Assembly (NCBI RefSeq): GCF_014204895.1
Contig: NZ_JACHMF010000001.1
Span: 992,001-1,056,000, forward strand
Direction of reading: 5' to 3'
From: Paractinoplanes abujensis
GTDB lineage: Bacteria; Actinomycetota; Actinomycetes; Mycobacteriales; Micromonosporaceae
Length of the DNA stretch: 64,000 nt
Shown here: piece by piece, positions 16,810 to 25,507 of the stretch
Numbering within the stretch: the first letter of the stretch is position 1
Layout of the letters: each line of letters starts with the position of its first letter
Made by a program: the position numbers and the translations under genes
The notes under the pieces: generated by a model
The model's input: only the letters and a program-made list of their open reading frames with translations
Told to the model about the DNA's origin: nothing
The model's database searches: none

Positions 16810-17853
16810 TCAGGCGGGTTGCACGGCTTCCAGGGCGGCCACGGCGGCTCCCCGGGCGCCCGCCATGTCGAGGTCGGCGACCAGGGCGAACGTGGCCGCG
16901 GCGGACTGCTCGGCGCGCAGCTGGGTGTTGTCCCGGACCGTGTTGAGGAACCACTGCCGGAACTTGGGTGCGGCCTCCACGACCCCGCCACCCAGCAGGT
17001 ACGCGTCGGGGTCGGTGAAGTTGGCCGCGATGGTGAACAGCTTGCCGATCGCCTTGGCCTGCTGCTCGAAGACCGCCAGGGCCAGCGGGTCCTCCTTCTC
17101 GGCGTACGAGCGCAGCTGCTTGGCCGCCTGCGGCAGGGGCAGGGCCGCCAGTGGGTGGTCGGGGAAGCGGGTCAGCCAGTACGGCAGCAGGTTCTTCTTG
17201 ATGCCGGTGAGCGAGGCGATGCTCTCCACGTCACCCGCGAAGCCGCAGTTGCATTCGGGGACGGGCTGGCCCACTTCGAGCACGCCGTGCAGCGGGATCT
17301 GCACGTGGCCGAGTTCGCCCGCCATGCCCGCCGCGCCGCTGACCACGCGCCCGTCGACGACCACGCCGCCGCCCAGGCCGGTGCCGACGATCGCGGCGGC
17401 CGACGACTTGGTCATCGCCTCGGCGCCGAAGAGCCGGTGGTGCGCGTAGAGGGCGGCGGCGTTGGCGTCGTTGAGGTAGAAGACGGGCAGGCCGATCCGC
17501 GCCTCGAGCGCGCTGCGGATGTCGAAGCCGTGCCACGAGACCATGCTGAAGTTGGTCGCGCCCTTGGACGAGATGACGCCGGTCGCGCTGGCCGGGCCGG
17601 GCGTGTCGAGCCCGACCGCGCGTACGAGGGTCAGCGGCGTGCGGGTCAGGTCGAGGATGTTGTGGAAGGCCGCCGCGAGCTGCTCGATCGCCGACTCCGG
17701 GCCCTCGGTGACCAGGCTGGGGTTTTCGACCAGGTTGTCGACCAGATATCGACCGGTCGCGTCCAGGACGGTGGCGTTGTTGCAGGTGCCGCCGTTGTCG
17801 AGCCCGACAACGACCCAGGAGGCGGGGGTGCGTACCGATTCAGCCTGATCCAC
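16810..17853 (-). CDS. ROK family sugar kinase
   Basis: About 347 residues from the GTG at 17853; an ATG at 17922 would add 23 residues, and neither start has a good ribosome site. The phosphate-1 loop reads VVVGLDNGGTCNNATVLD. Sugar-binding and catalytic elements are present: YLNDANAAAL, AAIVGTGLGGGVVVDGRV and GELGH. The zinc-site motif of ROK proteins (CxCGxxGC) is altered to CNCGFAGD, so the third cysteine is Asp. No helix-turn-helix precedes the kinase fold, so it is a kinase rather than a ROK repressor. ROK kinases phosphorylate glucose, fructose or N-acetylmannosamine-type sugars; specificity is unclear. It is divergent from the DUF1800 gene and upstream of the MFS gene. Confidence 0.85.
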   Translation of the reverse strand: MDQAESVRTPASWVVVGLDNGGTCNNATVLDATGRYLVDNLVENPSLVTEGPESAIEQLAAAFHNILDLTRTPLTLVRAVGLDTPGPASATGVISSKGATNFSMVSWHGFDIRSALEARIGLPVFYLNDANAAALYAHHRLFGAEAMTKSSAAAIVGTGLGGGVVVDGRVVSGAAGMAGELGHVQIPLHGVLEVGQPVPECNCGFAGDVESIASLTGIKKNLLPYWLTRFPDHPLAALPLPQAAKQLRSYAEKEDPLALAVFEQQAKAIGKLFTIAANFTDPDAYLLGGGVVEAAPKFRQWFLNTVRDNTQLRAEQSAAATFALVADLDMAGARGAAVAALEAVQPA

Positions 17854-17968
17854 AGGCTTGAGCGTACGTCCGAGTTCGTCCCCGCGGTACGGGTGCGGGC
17901 GGATTGCGGCTCCGTTAGTCATGGTTGCAGGAGCACACACGGACCCCGTACGGGTCGAAGGGTCGGGC

Positions 17969-19486
17969 ATGACGACCCGACGCACGCTCCTCGCCGCCGC
18001 CGGTGCCGCCACTGTCGCCGCCATCGCCGTCGCGGCTCCGGCCGAGGCTGCCACCGCCCCGCTCGCCGCCGCTTCCCTGGTCAGCGACGACCCGATCGCG
18101 CACCTCGTCCGCCGGGCCACGTTCGGTCCCACCCCGGAGCTGCTGGCCGAGGCCCGTACGCTCGGCGCCTCCGCCTGGCTGGACCGCCAGCTCGACCCGG
18201 CCAGGATCAGCGACCCGGTCTGCGACGAGCTGATGAGCCGGCTGCCGCTGGCCGGTGCGAGCATTCCCGCCGTACGGGGAAGGATCGCCAAGAACTCGTA
18301 CGACGGTTTCAAGCAGCTGGGCCGGGCCGCCGTGGCCCGCGCCGCGTGGAGCAACCGGCAGCTGTTCGAAATGACCGTCGCGTTCTTCGCCAACCACCTG
18401 CACGTGGCCGCGCCGTCGAGCCAGACCTGGGACAGCCGTTCCGACTACGACGCCCAGGTCATCCGCAAGCACGCGTTCGGTCGTTTCGCCGACATGCTCA
18501 AGGCGTCGATGAAGCACCCGGCGATGCTCAGCTACCTCGACAACCGCTCGTCGACCAAGTCGCGTCCCAACGAGAACTACGCGCGCGAGCTGATGGAGCT
18601 GCACACCGTCGGGCTGGTCTACTCCGAGGCCGACGTCTACGCCGGCGCGCGCCTGCTCACCGGTCTCACCGTCAACAAGACCAACGGCCTTTTCCTGTAC
18701 GACCCCAAGCTGCACATGACCGGCGAGGTGTCGATCCTCGGCTTCAAGCACGCCAACGCCACCGCCGCGGCCGGGGAGTCGGCCGCCATGGCGTTCGCCG
18801 ACCACCTGGCCATGCACCCGGCGACCGCGCAGCGTCTGGCCACCAAGCTGTGCCAGCGGTTCGTGGCCGACGTCGCGCCGGCCTCACTGGTCACCAAGCT
18901 CGCGAAGGTCTACCTGGACCACAAGACGGCCATCAAGCCGGTGCTCAAGGCCCTGTTCACCTCGCCCGAGTTCGCGGCCGCGATCGGTCAGAAGACCCGT
19001 ACGCCCCTGGAGGACCTGACCGCCACGATCCGGACGCTCGGGCTGGGACCGGAGAAGTCGGGCCTGCAGCTGCTCGACGCGCTCTACAACGGCCTGGTCT
19101 ACGCGGGCAACGCGCCGTTCCGGTGGGCCCCGCCGAACGGCTACCCCGACGTGGCCGCGGCCTGGGCGTCGCCGTCCGGTTTCCTGATGCGCTGCAACAA
19201 CCACCTGAACCTGGCCGCGGGCTGGTACCCGAGCTGGTTCACCCGTCCCGCCGACATGCTGAAGTCGCTGGTTCCGACGCTGCCGGGCAGCTACGGGGCG
19301 CTGGTCGACGCTTTGGCCGTACGGCTGATCGGGGCCAAGTTGCCGGCCTCGCACACGGCCGCCGTGCTCAGTGTCGCGGGCAAGCTGCCGACCAGTCCTC
19401 TGACCGCATCCGACAAGTCGCTCGCCGGCCACGCGCCGTACCTGATCGCGCTGGTCCTCGACGCGCCCTCGTTCCAGGTGAGGTGA
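17969..19486 (+). CDS. Tat-exported DUF1800 family protein
   Basis: A 505-residue exported protein. I choose the ATG at 17969 because it gives a twin-arginine signal (TTRRTLLAAAGAATVAAIAVAAPAEAA) and has GAAGGG six bases upstream. The mature part begins DDPIAHLVRRATFGPTPELL, the DUF1800 hallmark, and contains the conserved NENYARELMELHTVG and LTGL segments. Function is unproven. DUF1800 proteins are almost always followed by a DUF1501 protein, as here, with only 5 bp between the genes, so the two probably act together outside the cell. In other bacteria such pairs are linked to surface or envelope processes, but that is weak evidence. Confidence 0.9.
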   Translation: MTTRRTLLAAAGAATVAAIAVAAPAEAATAPLAAASLVSDDPIAHLVRRATFGPTPELLAEARTLGASAWLDRQLDPARISDPVCDELMSRLPLAGASIPAVRGRIAKNSYDGFKQLGRAAVARAAWSNRQLFEMTVAFFANHLHVAAPSSQTWDSRSDYDAQVIRKHAFGRFADMLKASMKHPAMLSYLDNRSSTKSRPNENYARELMELHTVGLVYSEADVYAGARLLTGLTVNKTNGLFLYDPKLHMTGEVSILGFKHANATAAAGESAAMAFADHLAMHPATAQRLATKLCQRFVADVAPASLVTKLAKVYLDHKTAIKPVLKALFTSPEFAAAIGQKTRTPLEDLTATIRTLGLGPEKSGLQLLDALYNGLVYAGNAPFRWAPPNGYPDVAAAWASPSGFLMRCNNHLNLAAGWYPSWFTRPADMLKSLVPTLPGSYGALVDALAVRLIGAKLPASHTAAVLSVAGKLPTSPLTASDKSLAGHAPYLIALVLDAPSFQVR

Positions 19487-19491
19487 CCATC

Positions 19492-20721
19492 ATGTTCGAC
19501 TGCGGAGAGGCGACCCTGTCGCGCCGGGGCCTGCTCGGCGCGGCCACCCTGGCCGGTCTGGCCGGTGCGGGCGTGTCGACCCAGCTCGCGTACGCGGCCC
19601 CGGGTTACACCGGCGACACGCTCGTGGTGCTCTCGTTGCACGGCGGCTTCGACGGGCTGTCGGCGCTGGCCCCGATCGGCGACCCCGACTACTACAAGGC
19701 GCGCCCCACCATCGGCGTGCCCAAGGCGCAGGTCATCGCCGGGGACGGCACGTTCGGCCTGCACCCGGCGCTGGCCCCGCTGCTGCCGCTGTGGCAGAGC
19801 GGGCAGCTCGCCGGCGTGCACGCGGTGGGCCAGCCCAACCCGACCCGTTCCCACTTCGCCGCCATGGAGGCCATGGAGAACGCGGCCCCCGGCACCTCGA
19901 TCCGCAGCGGCTGGCTGGAGCGCATGCTCGGCGCGTCCGGTGCCGCGGGCGCCCTGGCCGGGGTGTCGGTCGGCCACGCCATGCCCAACCGCCTGTTCGC
20001 CGGGCCCACCCCGGCGGTGTCGATGGCCGCGGTCGACAAGTTCACGCTGGCCGGCGACTCGGCCAAACGTCCCGTGGCGGCGGCGCTGCGGGCCATGTAC
20101 GCCGACGCGCCCCAGCTGCTGTCGGCTCCCGCCCTGGCCGCCGACGGCGCGCTGACCGCGACCGCGGGTGTGCGCGCGACCCCGTACACGCCCGCCGCGA
20201 CCTACCCGGCCACCGAGCTGGGCAACGCCCTGCGCGACGTGGCCCGGCTGATCAAAGCCGGCGTGGGCCTGGCCACGGCCGCGGTCGACTGCGGCGACTG
20301 GGACATGCACGAGGGTCTGGGCACGGCGGCCAAGGGCCAGCGCATGTACGACAACCTGACCGACCTGGCCACGGCCCTGGCGGCGTTCGCGGCCGACCTC
20401 GGACCCGAGGGCATGAAGTCGGTGACGCTGCTGACGATCAGCGAGTTCGGCCGGCGCGTCCAGGAGAACGGTTCCCGCGGCGCCGACCACGGGCACGGCA
20501 ACGCGATGCTGCTGCTCGGCGGCGGGGTCAAAGGCGGCCGGGTGTACGCCAAGTGGCCCGGGCTGGCCCCGGCCGCGCTCGTGGCGGGTGACCTCGCCGC
20601 CACCACCGACTACCGGGCTGTGATCGGTGAGATCCTGCAGAAGCGCTGCGGCTTCGGCTCGTTGTCGCAGGTCTTCCCGTCGGTCCCGCCTTCGACGTTC
20701 GGCCTCGTGTCGGCGCGCTGA
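19492..20721 (+). CDS. Tat-exported DUF1501 family protein
   Basis: A 409-residue partner of the DUF1800 gene. The ATG at 19492 follows an AGGTGAGGTGA stretch; an in-frame GTG at 19483 would overlap the previous stop and is an alternative. The N-terminus carries a twin-arginine-like signal (LSRRGLLGAATLAGLAGAGVSTQLAYA). The rest matches the sulfatase/phosphatase-like DUF1501 fold: VVLSLHGGFDGLSALAP, PTRSHFAAMEAMENA, CGDWDMHEG, TISEFGRRVQENGSRGADHGHGNAML. Asp, His and Ser/Arg residues in these segments resemble alkaline-phosphatase-superfamily metal sites. No activity has been assigned that I can state with confidence. Confidence 0.9.
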   Translation: MFDCGEATLSRRGLLGAATLAGLAGAGVSTQLAYAAPGYTGDTLVVLSLHGGFDGLSALAPIGDPDYYKARPTIGVPKAQVIAGDGTFGLHPALAPLLPLWQSGQLAGVHAVGQPNPTRSHFAAMEAMENAAPGTSIRSGWLERMLGASGAAGALAGVSVGHAMPNRLFAGPTPAVSMAAVDKFTLAGDSAKRPVAAALRAMYADAPQLLSAPALAADGALTATAGVRATPYTPAATYPATELGNALRDVARLIKAGVGLATAAVDCGDWDMHEGLGTAAKGQRMYDNLTDLATALAAFAADLGPEGMKSVTLLTISEFGRRVQENGSRGADHGHGNAMLLLGGGVKGGRVYAKWPGLAPAALVAGDLAATTDYRAVIGEILQKRCGFGSLSQVFPSVPPSTFGLVSAR

Positions 20722-20784
20722 CACCATCCGTTGAACGAGCGTTAACCCACCTGGGAGGTACTGAAGTCTCAACTGCGTCCCTCT

Positions 20785-22209
20785 ATGGTGGCCGTGATGG
20801 AACCAGCAACTGGACATGTCGTCCTCGACGCCGCCGTCGACGAAGGCTTCGCCTCCCTGCGGATGCAGGCCCGGCCCCGCGCCGAGCGGTACGAGGTGGG
20901 CCGGTCGCTGCGCGAACGCGCACACCGCTCGGACATGGCCCACTGGGCGGTTCCCGACGGCCGGGTCGACCCGGTCACCCAGATCATGCACGCCAACCTG
21001 GGCCGCCAGGCCTGGCTCGTGCCCGTCCGCGTCGGCCGGATGATCCAATCCCCGTACGCGTACCTGCGCGGCTCGGCCAACGTGATGGCCGACGACTTCG
21101 CCTCCCTGCCCGCCACCGGCATCACCCCCGTCATCTGCGGCGACGCCCACCTGGGCAACTTCGGCTTCTACGCCTCACCCGAACGCGAGCTCGTGTTCGA
21201 CCTCAACGACTTCGACGAGGCCCACCCCGGCGCCTGGGAATGGGACCTGCGCCGGCTCGTGACCAGCGTGTACGTGGCCGGCCGGCAGAACGGCTTCAAG
21301 GAGAGCGCCTGCGCCGAAGCCGTGCACCACTGCGTCGAGGAATACCAGGACCAGATCGGGCACCTGGCCGAACTGCCGCTGCTGGCCCGCTCGTTCGACC
21401 AGATGGACGTGGACCGCCTCCGCTCCGCGGCCACCCGGGCCAGCTTCCGCGCCGAGATCGACCGCGCCGCCCGCCGCGCCCGCCGCCGCACCAGCGACCG
21501 CGCGCTACCCCGGTTCACCGAACGCCGCGACGGCACAGCCAAGCTCGTCGAGGAACCACCGCTGATCACCCGGCCCAGCGAGCTGGAAGCCGAACAGCTG
21601 GCCGAAGCCCTGGACGGCTACCTGAACACGCTGCCACCCCACTGGGCCCGCATCCTGGCCGGCTACCGCATCGTCGACATCGCCCACAAAGTCGTCGGCG
21701 TCGGCTCCGTCGGCCTGCGCGCCTACGTGGCCCTGTGCGAAGGCAGCAGCCCCTCCGACGTGGTCTTCCTGCAACTCAAACAGGCCCGCCGCTCAGTGAT
21801 CGCCCACCACCAGCACGGCGACGCCGCCTGGCACCGCCACCAAGGCCAACGGGTGGTCGAATACCAGCAGGCCCTGCAGACGGTCTCCGACCCGTTGCTG
21901 GGCTGGGCCACCGTGGGCGACCAGCAGTTCTACGTACGGCAGTTCCGCGACATGAAAGGCGCCATCGTCGTCGAGGACATCGACGCCCGCGCCCTGGCCG
22001 ACTACGCCGGCATCTGCGGTTACCTGCTGGCCAAATCCCACGCCCGCACCAGCGGAGCCTCGATGATCTCCGGCTACATCGGCAGCAGCGACAAGATGGC
22101 CGACGCATTGTGCCGTTTCGCCCGCTCCTACGCCGACCAGGTGGAGAGCGACCACGCGGCGTTGGTCGCGGCCGTACGCCAGGGAATTCTGCCGGCCGAA
22201 CTTGCCTGA
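20785..22209 (+). CDS. DUF2252 family protein (kinase-like fold)
   Basis: A 474-residue cytoplasmic protein of the DUF2252 family. Diagnostic segments are RMIQSPYAYLRGSANVMADDF, GDAHLGNFGFYASPERELVFDLNDFDEAHPGAWEWDL and VGVGSVGLRAYVALCEG. The GDAHLGNFG and DLNDFDE pair resembles the catalytic and metal-binding loops of aminoglycoside-phosphotransferase-like kinases, so an ATP-dependent phosphotransfer role is plausible but unproven. The start is either the ATG at 20785 or the in-frame ATG at 20797. The GGGAGG at about 20753 is too far upstream for either, so the start is uncertain. It stands alone between the DUF1501 gene and an 0.8-kb gap. Confidence 0.88.
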   Translation: MVAVMEPATGHVVLDAAVDEGFASLRMQARPRAERYEVGRSLRERAHRSDMAHWAVPDGRVDPVTQIMHANLGRQAWLVPVRVGRMIQSPYAYLRGSANVMADDFASLPATGITPVICGDAHLGNFGFYASPERELVFDLNDFDEAHPGAWEWDLRRLVTSVYVAGRQNGFKESACAEAVHHCVEEYQDQIGHLAELPLLARSFDQMDVDRLRSAATRASFRAEIDRAARRARRRTSDRALPRFTERRDGTAKLVEEPPLITRPSELEAEQLAEALDGYLNTLPPHWARILAGYRIVDIAHKVVGVGSVGLRAYVALCEGSSPSDVVFLQLKQARRSVIAHHQHGDAAWHRHQGQRVVEYQQALQTVSDPLLGWATVGDQQFYVRQFRDMKGAIVVEDIDARALADYAGICGYLLAKSHARTSGASMISGYIGSSDKMADALCRFARSYADQVESDHAALVAAVRQGILPAELA

Positions 22210-23021
22210 GGCTCGGCCGGCCTGACCAGGCCTCGTGAGGCTGCCGCCGTCGCCCGTCGCCCGTCGCCCGTCGCCCGTCGCTCGCCGCTCGTCGCCCGAT
22301 GCCCGCTGCCCGCTGCCCGCTGCCCGTTGGCCGCCGCCCGCCGCCTGCCGCTGCCCACCGCGAGATTCTCAGCCCTTCCCACAGGTGCCATTGCCTTTGT
22401 CGCCGCTCGCCCCTCGATGCCCGTTCTCAGCAACCCAGACCTGTCGGCCTCTGCTTAAGTCCGTTCCGAACTCCGCCTTCGACCCATGCCCGACTCGATC
22501 CCGCGCAGCGGCTCAATTTCCCCGATCTGACCGCAACCACCGAATGGCGAGTTGCAGCTAGCCGCAGGCCCGAAGCGGCCGCAAGTGGTCACCGCAACCG
22601 AAGTCATACGGCAACCAAAGTCATCATTGAAGCCCGCCAAGCAAATGTGAGCCGCCGAAGCGTCACCCAGGAAACCGGCCTGATCCGCCGAATGATGAGT
22701 TCGCGGATTCGGGCGTGGAAAGCAGGCGCCGAAGGCCGGTGCCGGAACCGGCTGCGTTCACGCAGGATCAGCAGGTTCGGCTGCGCGCGGAGTTTTCGGG
22801 CCCCCCGCGGTCACGGTCGGCAACAGCCGTCAGTCCTTGGTCGTCCGGCGGCGGCGAGCGGTGCGGTGCGGCCGGTCCTGGGTTCTCGCAAGCCCCACCC
22901 TGACGGTTCGTAAAGAGTCGTTACATCTTATAGACACATGTAGATATCGACGATCTTCTTCAGTAGGTTCGGTGGTGCCGTCCGCGGCCGGGGGGCCGCC
23001 GATGGGCTGAAGGGGGAATTG
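22210..23021. other. 0.8-kb gene-free region with a simple repeat
   Basis: No frame here has recognisable similarity or a ribosome site. Base composition is visibly lower in G+C from about 22380 to 22700 than in the neighbouring genes. The first part (about 22249-22335) is a degenerate CGTCGCC/CTGCCCG simple repeat. The last 100 bp, with an AT-rich stretch TTACATCTTATAGACACATG at 22920-22939, probably hold the promoter of the protease gene. Confidence 0.5.
22249..22335. repeat. Degenerate 7-bp simple repeat
   Basis: Tandem CGTCGCC units followed by CGCTGCC/CTGCCCG units in an intergenic stretch. The unit drifts from one to the other along the array. Non-coding by context. Confidence 0.6.
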
Positions 23022-24992
23022 ATGCGAAGAAGCATCGCGACCGTCTCTGTCGCCGTTCTGGGGCTTGCTCTGATGGCTCCGGGGGCCGCTCAGGCCGAAC
23101 CGAAACCGGCGCCCACCGAGTTGAGCCCGGCCGATCAGGCCTCGCTCGCCGCGGGTGTCGGGATCGCGCCCAAGGCGCCGTACGGGGCGAAGCCCAAGGG
23201 GCCGAACCCGTTCCTGGCCGAGGTGCCCGACCCGGCCAAGGTCGACTATTCGGGCTGGGTCAACTACATGAAGTCCCAGTCCAAGGCCAAGGCCGCGACC
23301 CGGACCAAGGCGAAGGAGGCAAAGGCCGCGAAGGCCGCCGCCACCCCGGCGGTCGTGGTCGACGAGGACGAGTTGCCCGGCACCTCCGGCGGCAACGACA
23401 TCCCCGTCAACGCGCAGCGGATCACCGGCTACGGCACCGGCTCGGGTCAGTTCTCGAAGATCCGCATCTTGGGCAGCTTGGACAATGAGACAGTGGCCAC
23501 GCCGACGGTCGCCCCGGCGCCCGAGGACGACGGTTCGATCACGTTGGCCGGTGACACCGGGATCGGCGCCGGCACGCGGCGCGGCGCCGTGGTCAATTCG
23601 CAGATCGGTGACGGGCCGCACGGGCGGCAGACCGGTGACGGCAGCAACGACTTCGACTTCTTCAAGATCACCGCACAGGCCGGCAAGGTCCTGACGATCC
23701 AGACCGCGACCCCGACCGGGCCGTTGGACACCGTCCTGCAGCTGTTCGCGCCGGACGGCACCCTGCTCGCGGTCAACGACGACTTCGGCGGCTTCGACAG
23801 CAAGATCACATACCGGGTGCCCGCGACCGGCGTCTTCTACGCGGCCGTCGCGGCGTACGGTGGCCTGCCCGCCGACCCGTTCGACTCGGGCAGCGGCGGC
23901 GGCATCGGCGACCCGACCCCGCCCACCGAGGGCCCGTACACGCTGACCACCACCGTCGGCGGCGTCGACGAGGACTTCTTCGCGATCAAGCTGAAGGCGG
24001 GCGACGTGCTCGGCGCGTCGGTGACCGGCTCGGCTACGTACCTGACCGTCTACGACACCGTGCCGCGGGAGGCGCACGGTTCACGTCAGGACGCGTCGTA
24101 CATCTACCCGGTCGACTCGCCGCTGCCCGCCGGTGGCAACGCGGTCACCGATTACGTCGCGACCAAGGCCGGCTGGCACTACGTCGGCGTGGCCAGCGGT
24201 TCCGGGGCGTACGACATCACGGTCGAGGCTTACCGCCCGGTGCTGCAGGGCGCCAAGCCGGTGCAGACGCTCTACCTGGACTTCGACGGCGCGCGGGTCA
24301 ACACCGGCGTGTTCGGCGGCGCGGGCAACCGGGACCTGAGCCCGCTCGCGGCGTTCCTGACCAGTTGGGGTCTGACCCGTGCCGACGAGGACGCGCTGAT
24401 CGACGCCGTCGTGGCCGGGGTCACCGAGAACATCAAGCGTGACCTCGAGGAGAGCGGCCTCAACAGCAAGTTCAAAATCAAGATCGCGAACAGCAAGGAC
24501 AACGCCGACACGTGGGGCAAGGCCAACGTCAGCCGGGTCGTCGTGGGCGGCACGATCGACGAGTCGGGTGTCGACACCATCGGCATCGCGCAGAGCATCG
24601 ACCCGGGCAACTTCGAGACCGAGGAGACCGCTCTGGTGCTGCTGGACGTGCTGAGCTCACCGGCCGATTCGACGCCGGCCTCGCTCAACACGTACATCGG
24701 GCCGGAGAGCAACCGCCTCGCGTTCGTGGCCCAGGGCCTGAGCAACGTGATCGCGCACGAGGCCGGGCACTTCTTCGGCAACTTCCACACCGACAACCAG
24801 GATGAGCTGCCCAACCTGATGGACGCGGGCGGCACCGGCTTCGGCACGCTGTTCGGTGTCGGACCGGACGGTGTCGGCGGCACGGCCGACGACGTCGACG
24901 TCGACTTCGGCGACAGCACGTTCCTGCCGGCCGAGGGCTTCACCGGCATCGAGGACACGCTGGGCCGCATCGTGTTCGGCGTGACCAGCTAA
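23022..24992 (+). CDS. Secreted metzincin-type zinc metalloprotease
   Basis: A 656-residue secreted protein. The ATG at 23022 has AGGGGG five bases upstream. A Sec signal (RRSIATVSVAVLGLALMAPGAAQA) is followed by a charged Lys/Ala linker (~85-105), then two beta-rich modules at about 120-280 and 290-395 that resemble pre-peptidase C-terminal domains (DFDFFKITAQAGKVLTIQT; VDEDFFAIKLKAGDVLGASV). The catalytic domain has HEAGHFFGNFH: His579, Glu580, His583, Gly586, His589, the metzincin HExxHxxGxxH zinc motif. A Met-turn candidate is Met600 in NLMDAGG. PPC modules before the protease domain are less common than after it. The substrate is unknown. A strong terminator follows. Confidence 0.85.
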   Translation: MRRSIATVSVAVLGLALMAPGAAQAEPKPAPTELSPADQASLAAGVGIAPKAPYGAKPKGPNPFLAEVPDPAKVDYSGWVNYMKSQSKAKAATRTKAKEAKAAKAAATPAVVVDEDELPGTSGGNDIPVNAQRITGYGTGSGQFSKIRILGSLDNETVATPTVAPAPEDDGSITLAGDTGIGAGTRRGAVVNSQIGDGPHGRQTGDGSNDFDFFKITAQAGKVLTIQTATPTGPLDTVLQLFAPDGTLLAVNDDFGGFDSKITYRVPATGVFYAAVAAYGGLPADPFDSGSGGGIGDPTPPTEGPYTLTTTVGGVDEDFFAIKLKAGDVLGASVTGSATYLTVYDTVPREAHGSRQDASYIYPVDSPLPAGGNAVTDYVATKAGWHYVGVASGSGAYDITVEAYRPVLQGAKPVQTLYLDFDGARVNTGVFGGAGNRDLSPLAAFLTSWGLTRADEDALIDAVVAGVTENIKRDLEESGLNSKFKIKIANSKDNADTWGKANVSRVVVGGTIDESGVDTIGIAQSIDPGNFETEETALVLLDVLSSPADSTPASLNTYIGPESNRLAFVAQGLSNVIAHEAGHFFGNFHTDNQDELPNLMDAGGTGFGTLFGVGPDGVGGTADDVDVDFGDSTFLPAEGFTGIEDTLGRIVFGVTS

Positions 24993-25010
24993 TACCCGTC
25001 TCAACGAGGA

Positions 25011-25039
25011 GCGCGTGGCCGCTTCGAGCGGCCACGCGC
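25011..25039 (+). terminator. Strong hairpin terminator
   Basis: A perfect 13-bp stem (GCGCGTGGCCGCT with AGCGGCCACGCGC) closes a 3-base loop. It begins 18 bp after the protease stop. No U-tract follows, as is common in actinobacteria. It lies between convergent genes and probably serves both the protease and the STAS gene. Confidence 0.8.
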
Positions 25040-25075
25040 GATCGAGCGCACGGGATCAGTAACGGCTCTTGAGGC

Positions 25076-25408
25076 TCAGTCCTTGAGAGCCGTTTCCACG
25101 TCCGGGAACAGGGCCAGGTAGTCGGTCAGGCCCAGGGTGTCGAAGAGGCGGCGCAGGAAGCCGGACGGCGCGGCCAGTCGCACCCACCCGTCGCGTTCGG
25201 TGGCGCGGCCGTGCGCGGTGACCAGCACCCCGACCCCCATGGAGTCGCAGAAATCCAGCCCCGAGACGTCGACGACCACCCGGGGTGAGGGGCGGTCGAC
25301 GAGCCGGGTCAGGTTCGCCTTGAGAACGGGCGCGGTGTCGATGTCGAGTGAACCACGCAGCACCAGCACGGCCGTGTTCGGCGGGTGGTGCGCGACCGAG
25401 ACCTGCAT
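25076..25408 (-). CDS. STAS-domain anti-sigma factor antagonist
   Basis: A 110-residue single STAS domain (LVLRGSLDIDTAPVLKANLTRLV…RVVVDVSGLDFCDSMGVGVLVTAHGRA). The phosphorylatable serine is Ser56 in the CDSMGVG loop. In the SpoIIAA/RsbV cycle, the unphosphorylated form binds an anti-sigma kinase and frees a sigma factor. No anti-sigma kinase or sigma factor gene is adjacent, so its partner is elsewhere. The C-terminal half is somewhat divergent (FLRRLFDTLGLTDYLALFPDVETAL), typical of actinobacterial paralogues. It is convergent with the protease gene and divergent from PrxQ. Confidence 0.88.
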   Translation of the reverse strand: MQVSVAHHPPNTAVLVLRGSLDIDTAPVLKANLTRLVDRPSPRVVVDVSGLDFCDSMGVGVLVTAHGRATERDGWVRLAAPSGFLRRLFDTLGLTDYLALFPDVETALKD

Positions 25409-25496
25409 CGTGGTGTCGCCTTCGGTGTAGCTGTCGGGGGGTGAGTCTCAGCCTAGGGGAGTGGTGCCCCGATGGCCGAATCGGCTACTGGGGAGT

Positions 25497-25502
25497 AAGT
25501 TG
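25497..25502 (+). promoter_or_regulatory. Putative -10 box, leaderless PrxQ transcript
   Basis: TAAGTT matches TANNNT and ends five bases before the GTG at 25508. The GGGGA further upstream is too far for a ribosome site, so a leaderless message is likely. Confidence 0.35.
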
Positions 25503-25507
25503 CTGCT

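Noticed and set aside
16744..19483. In-frame plus-strand extension upstream of the DUF1501 gene
   Set aside because: Runs antisense through ROK and out of frame through DUF1800; the real start has a ribosome site at 19492.
22235..22913. Proteins in the 0.8-kb gap
   Set aside because: Composed of simple-repeat translations and Arg-rich filler with no start signals.
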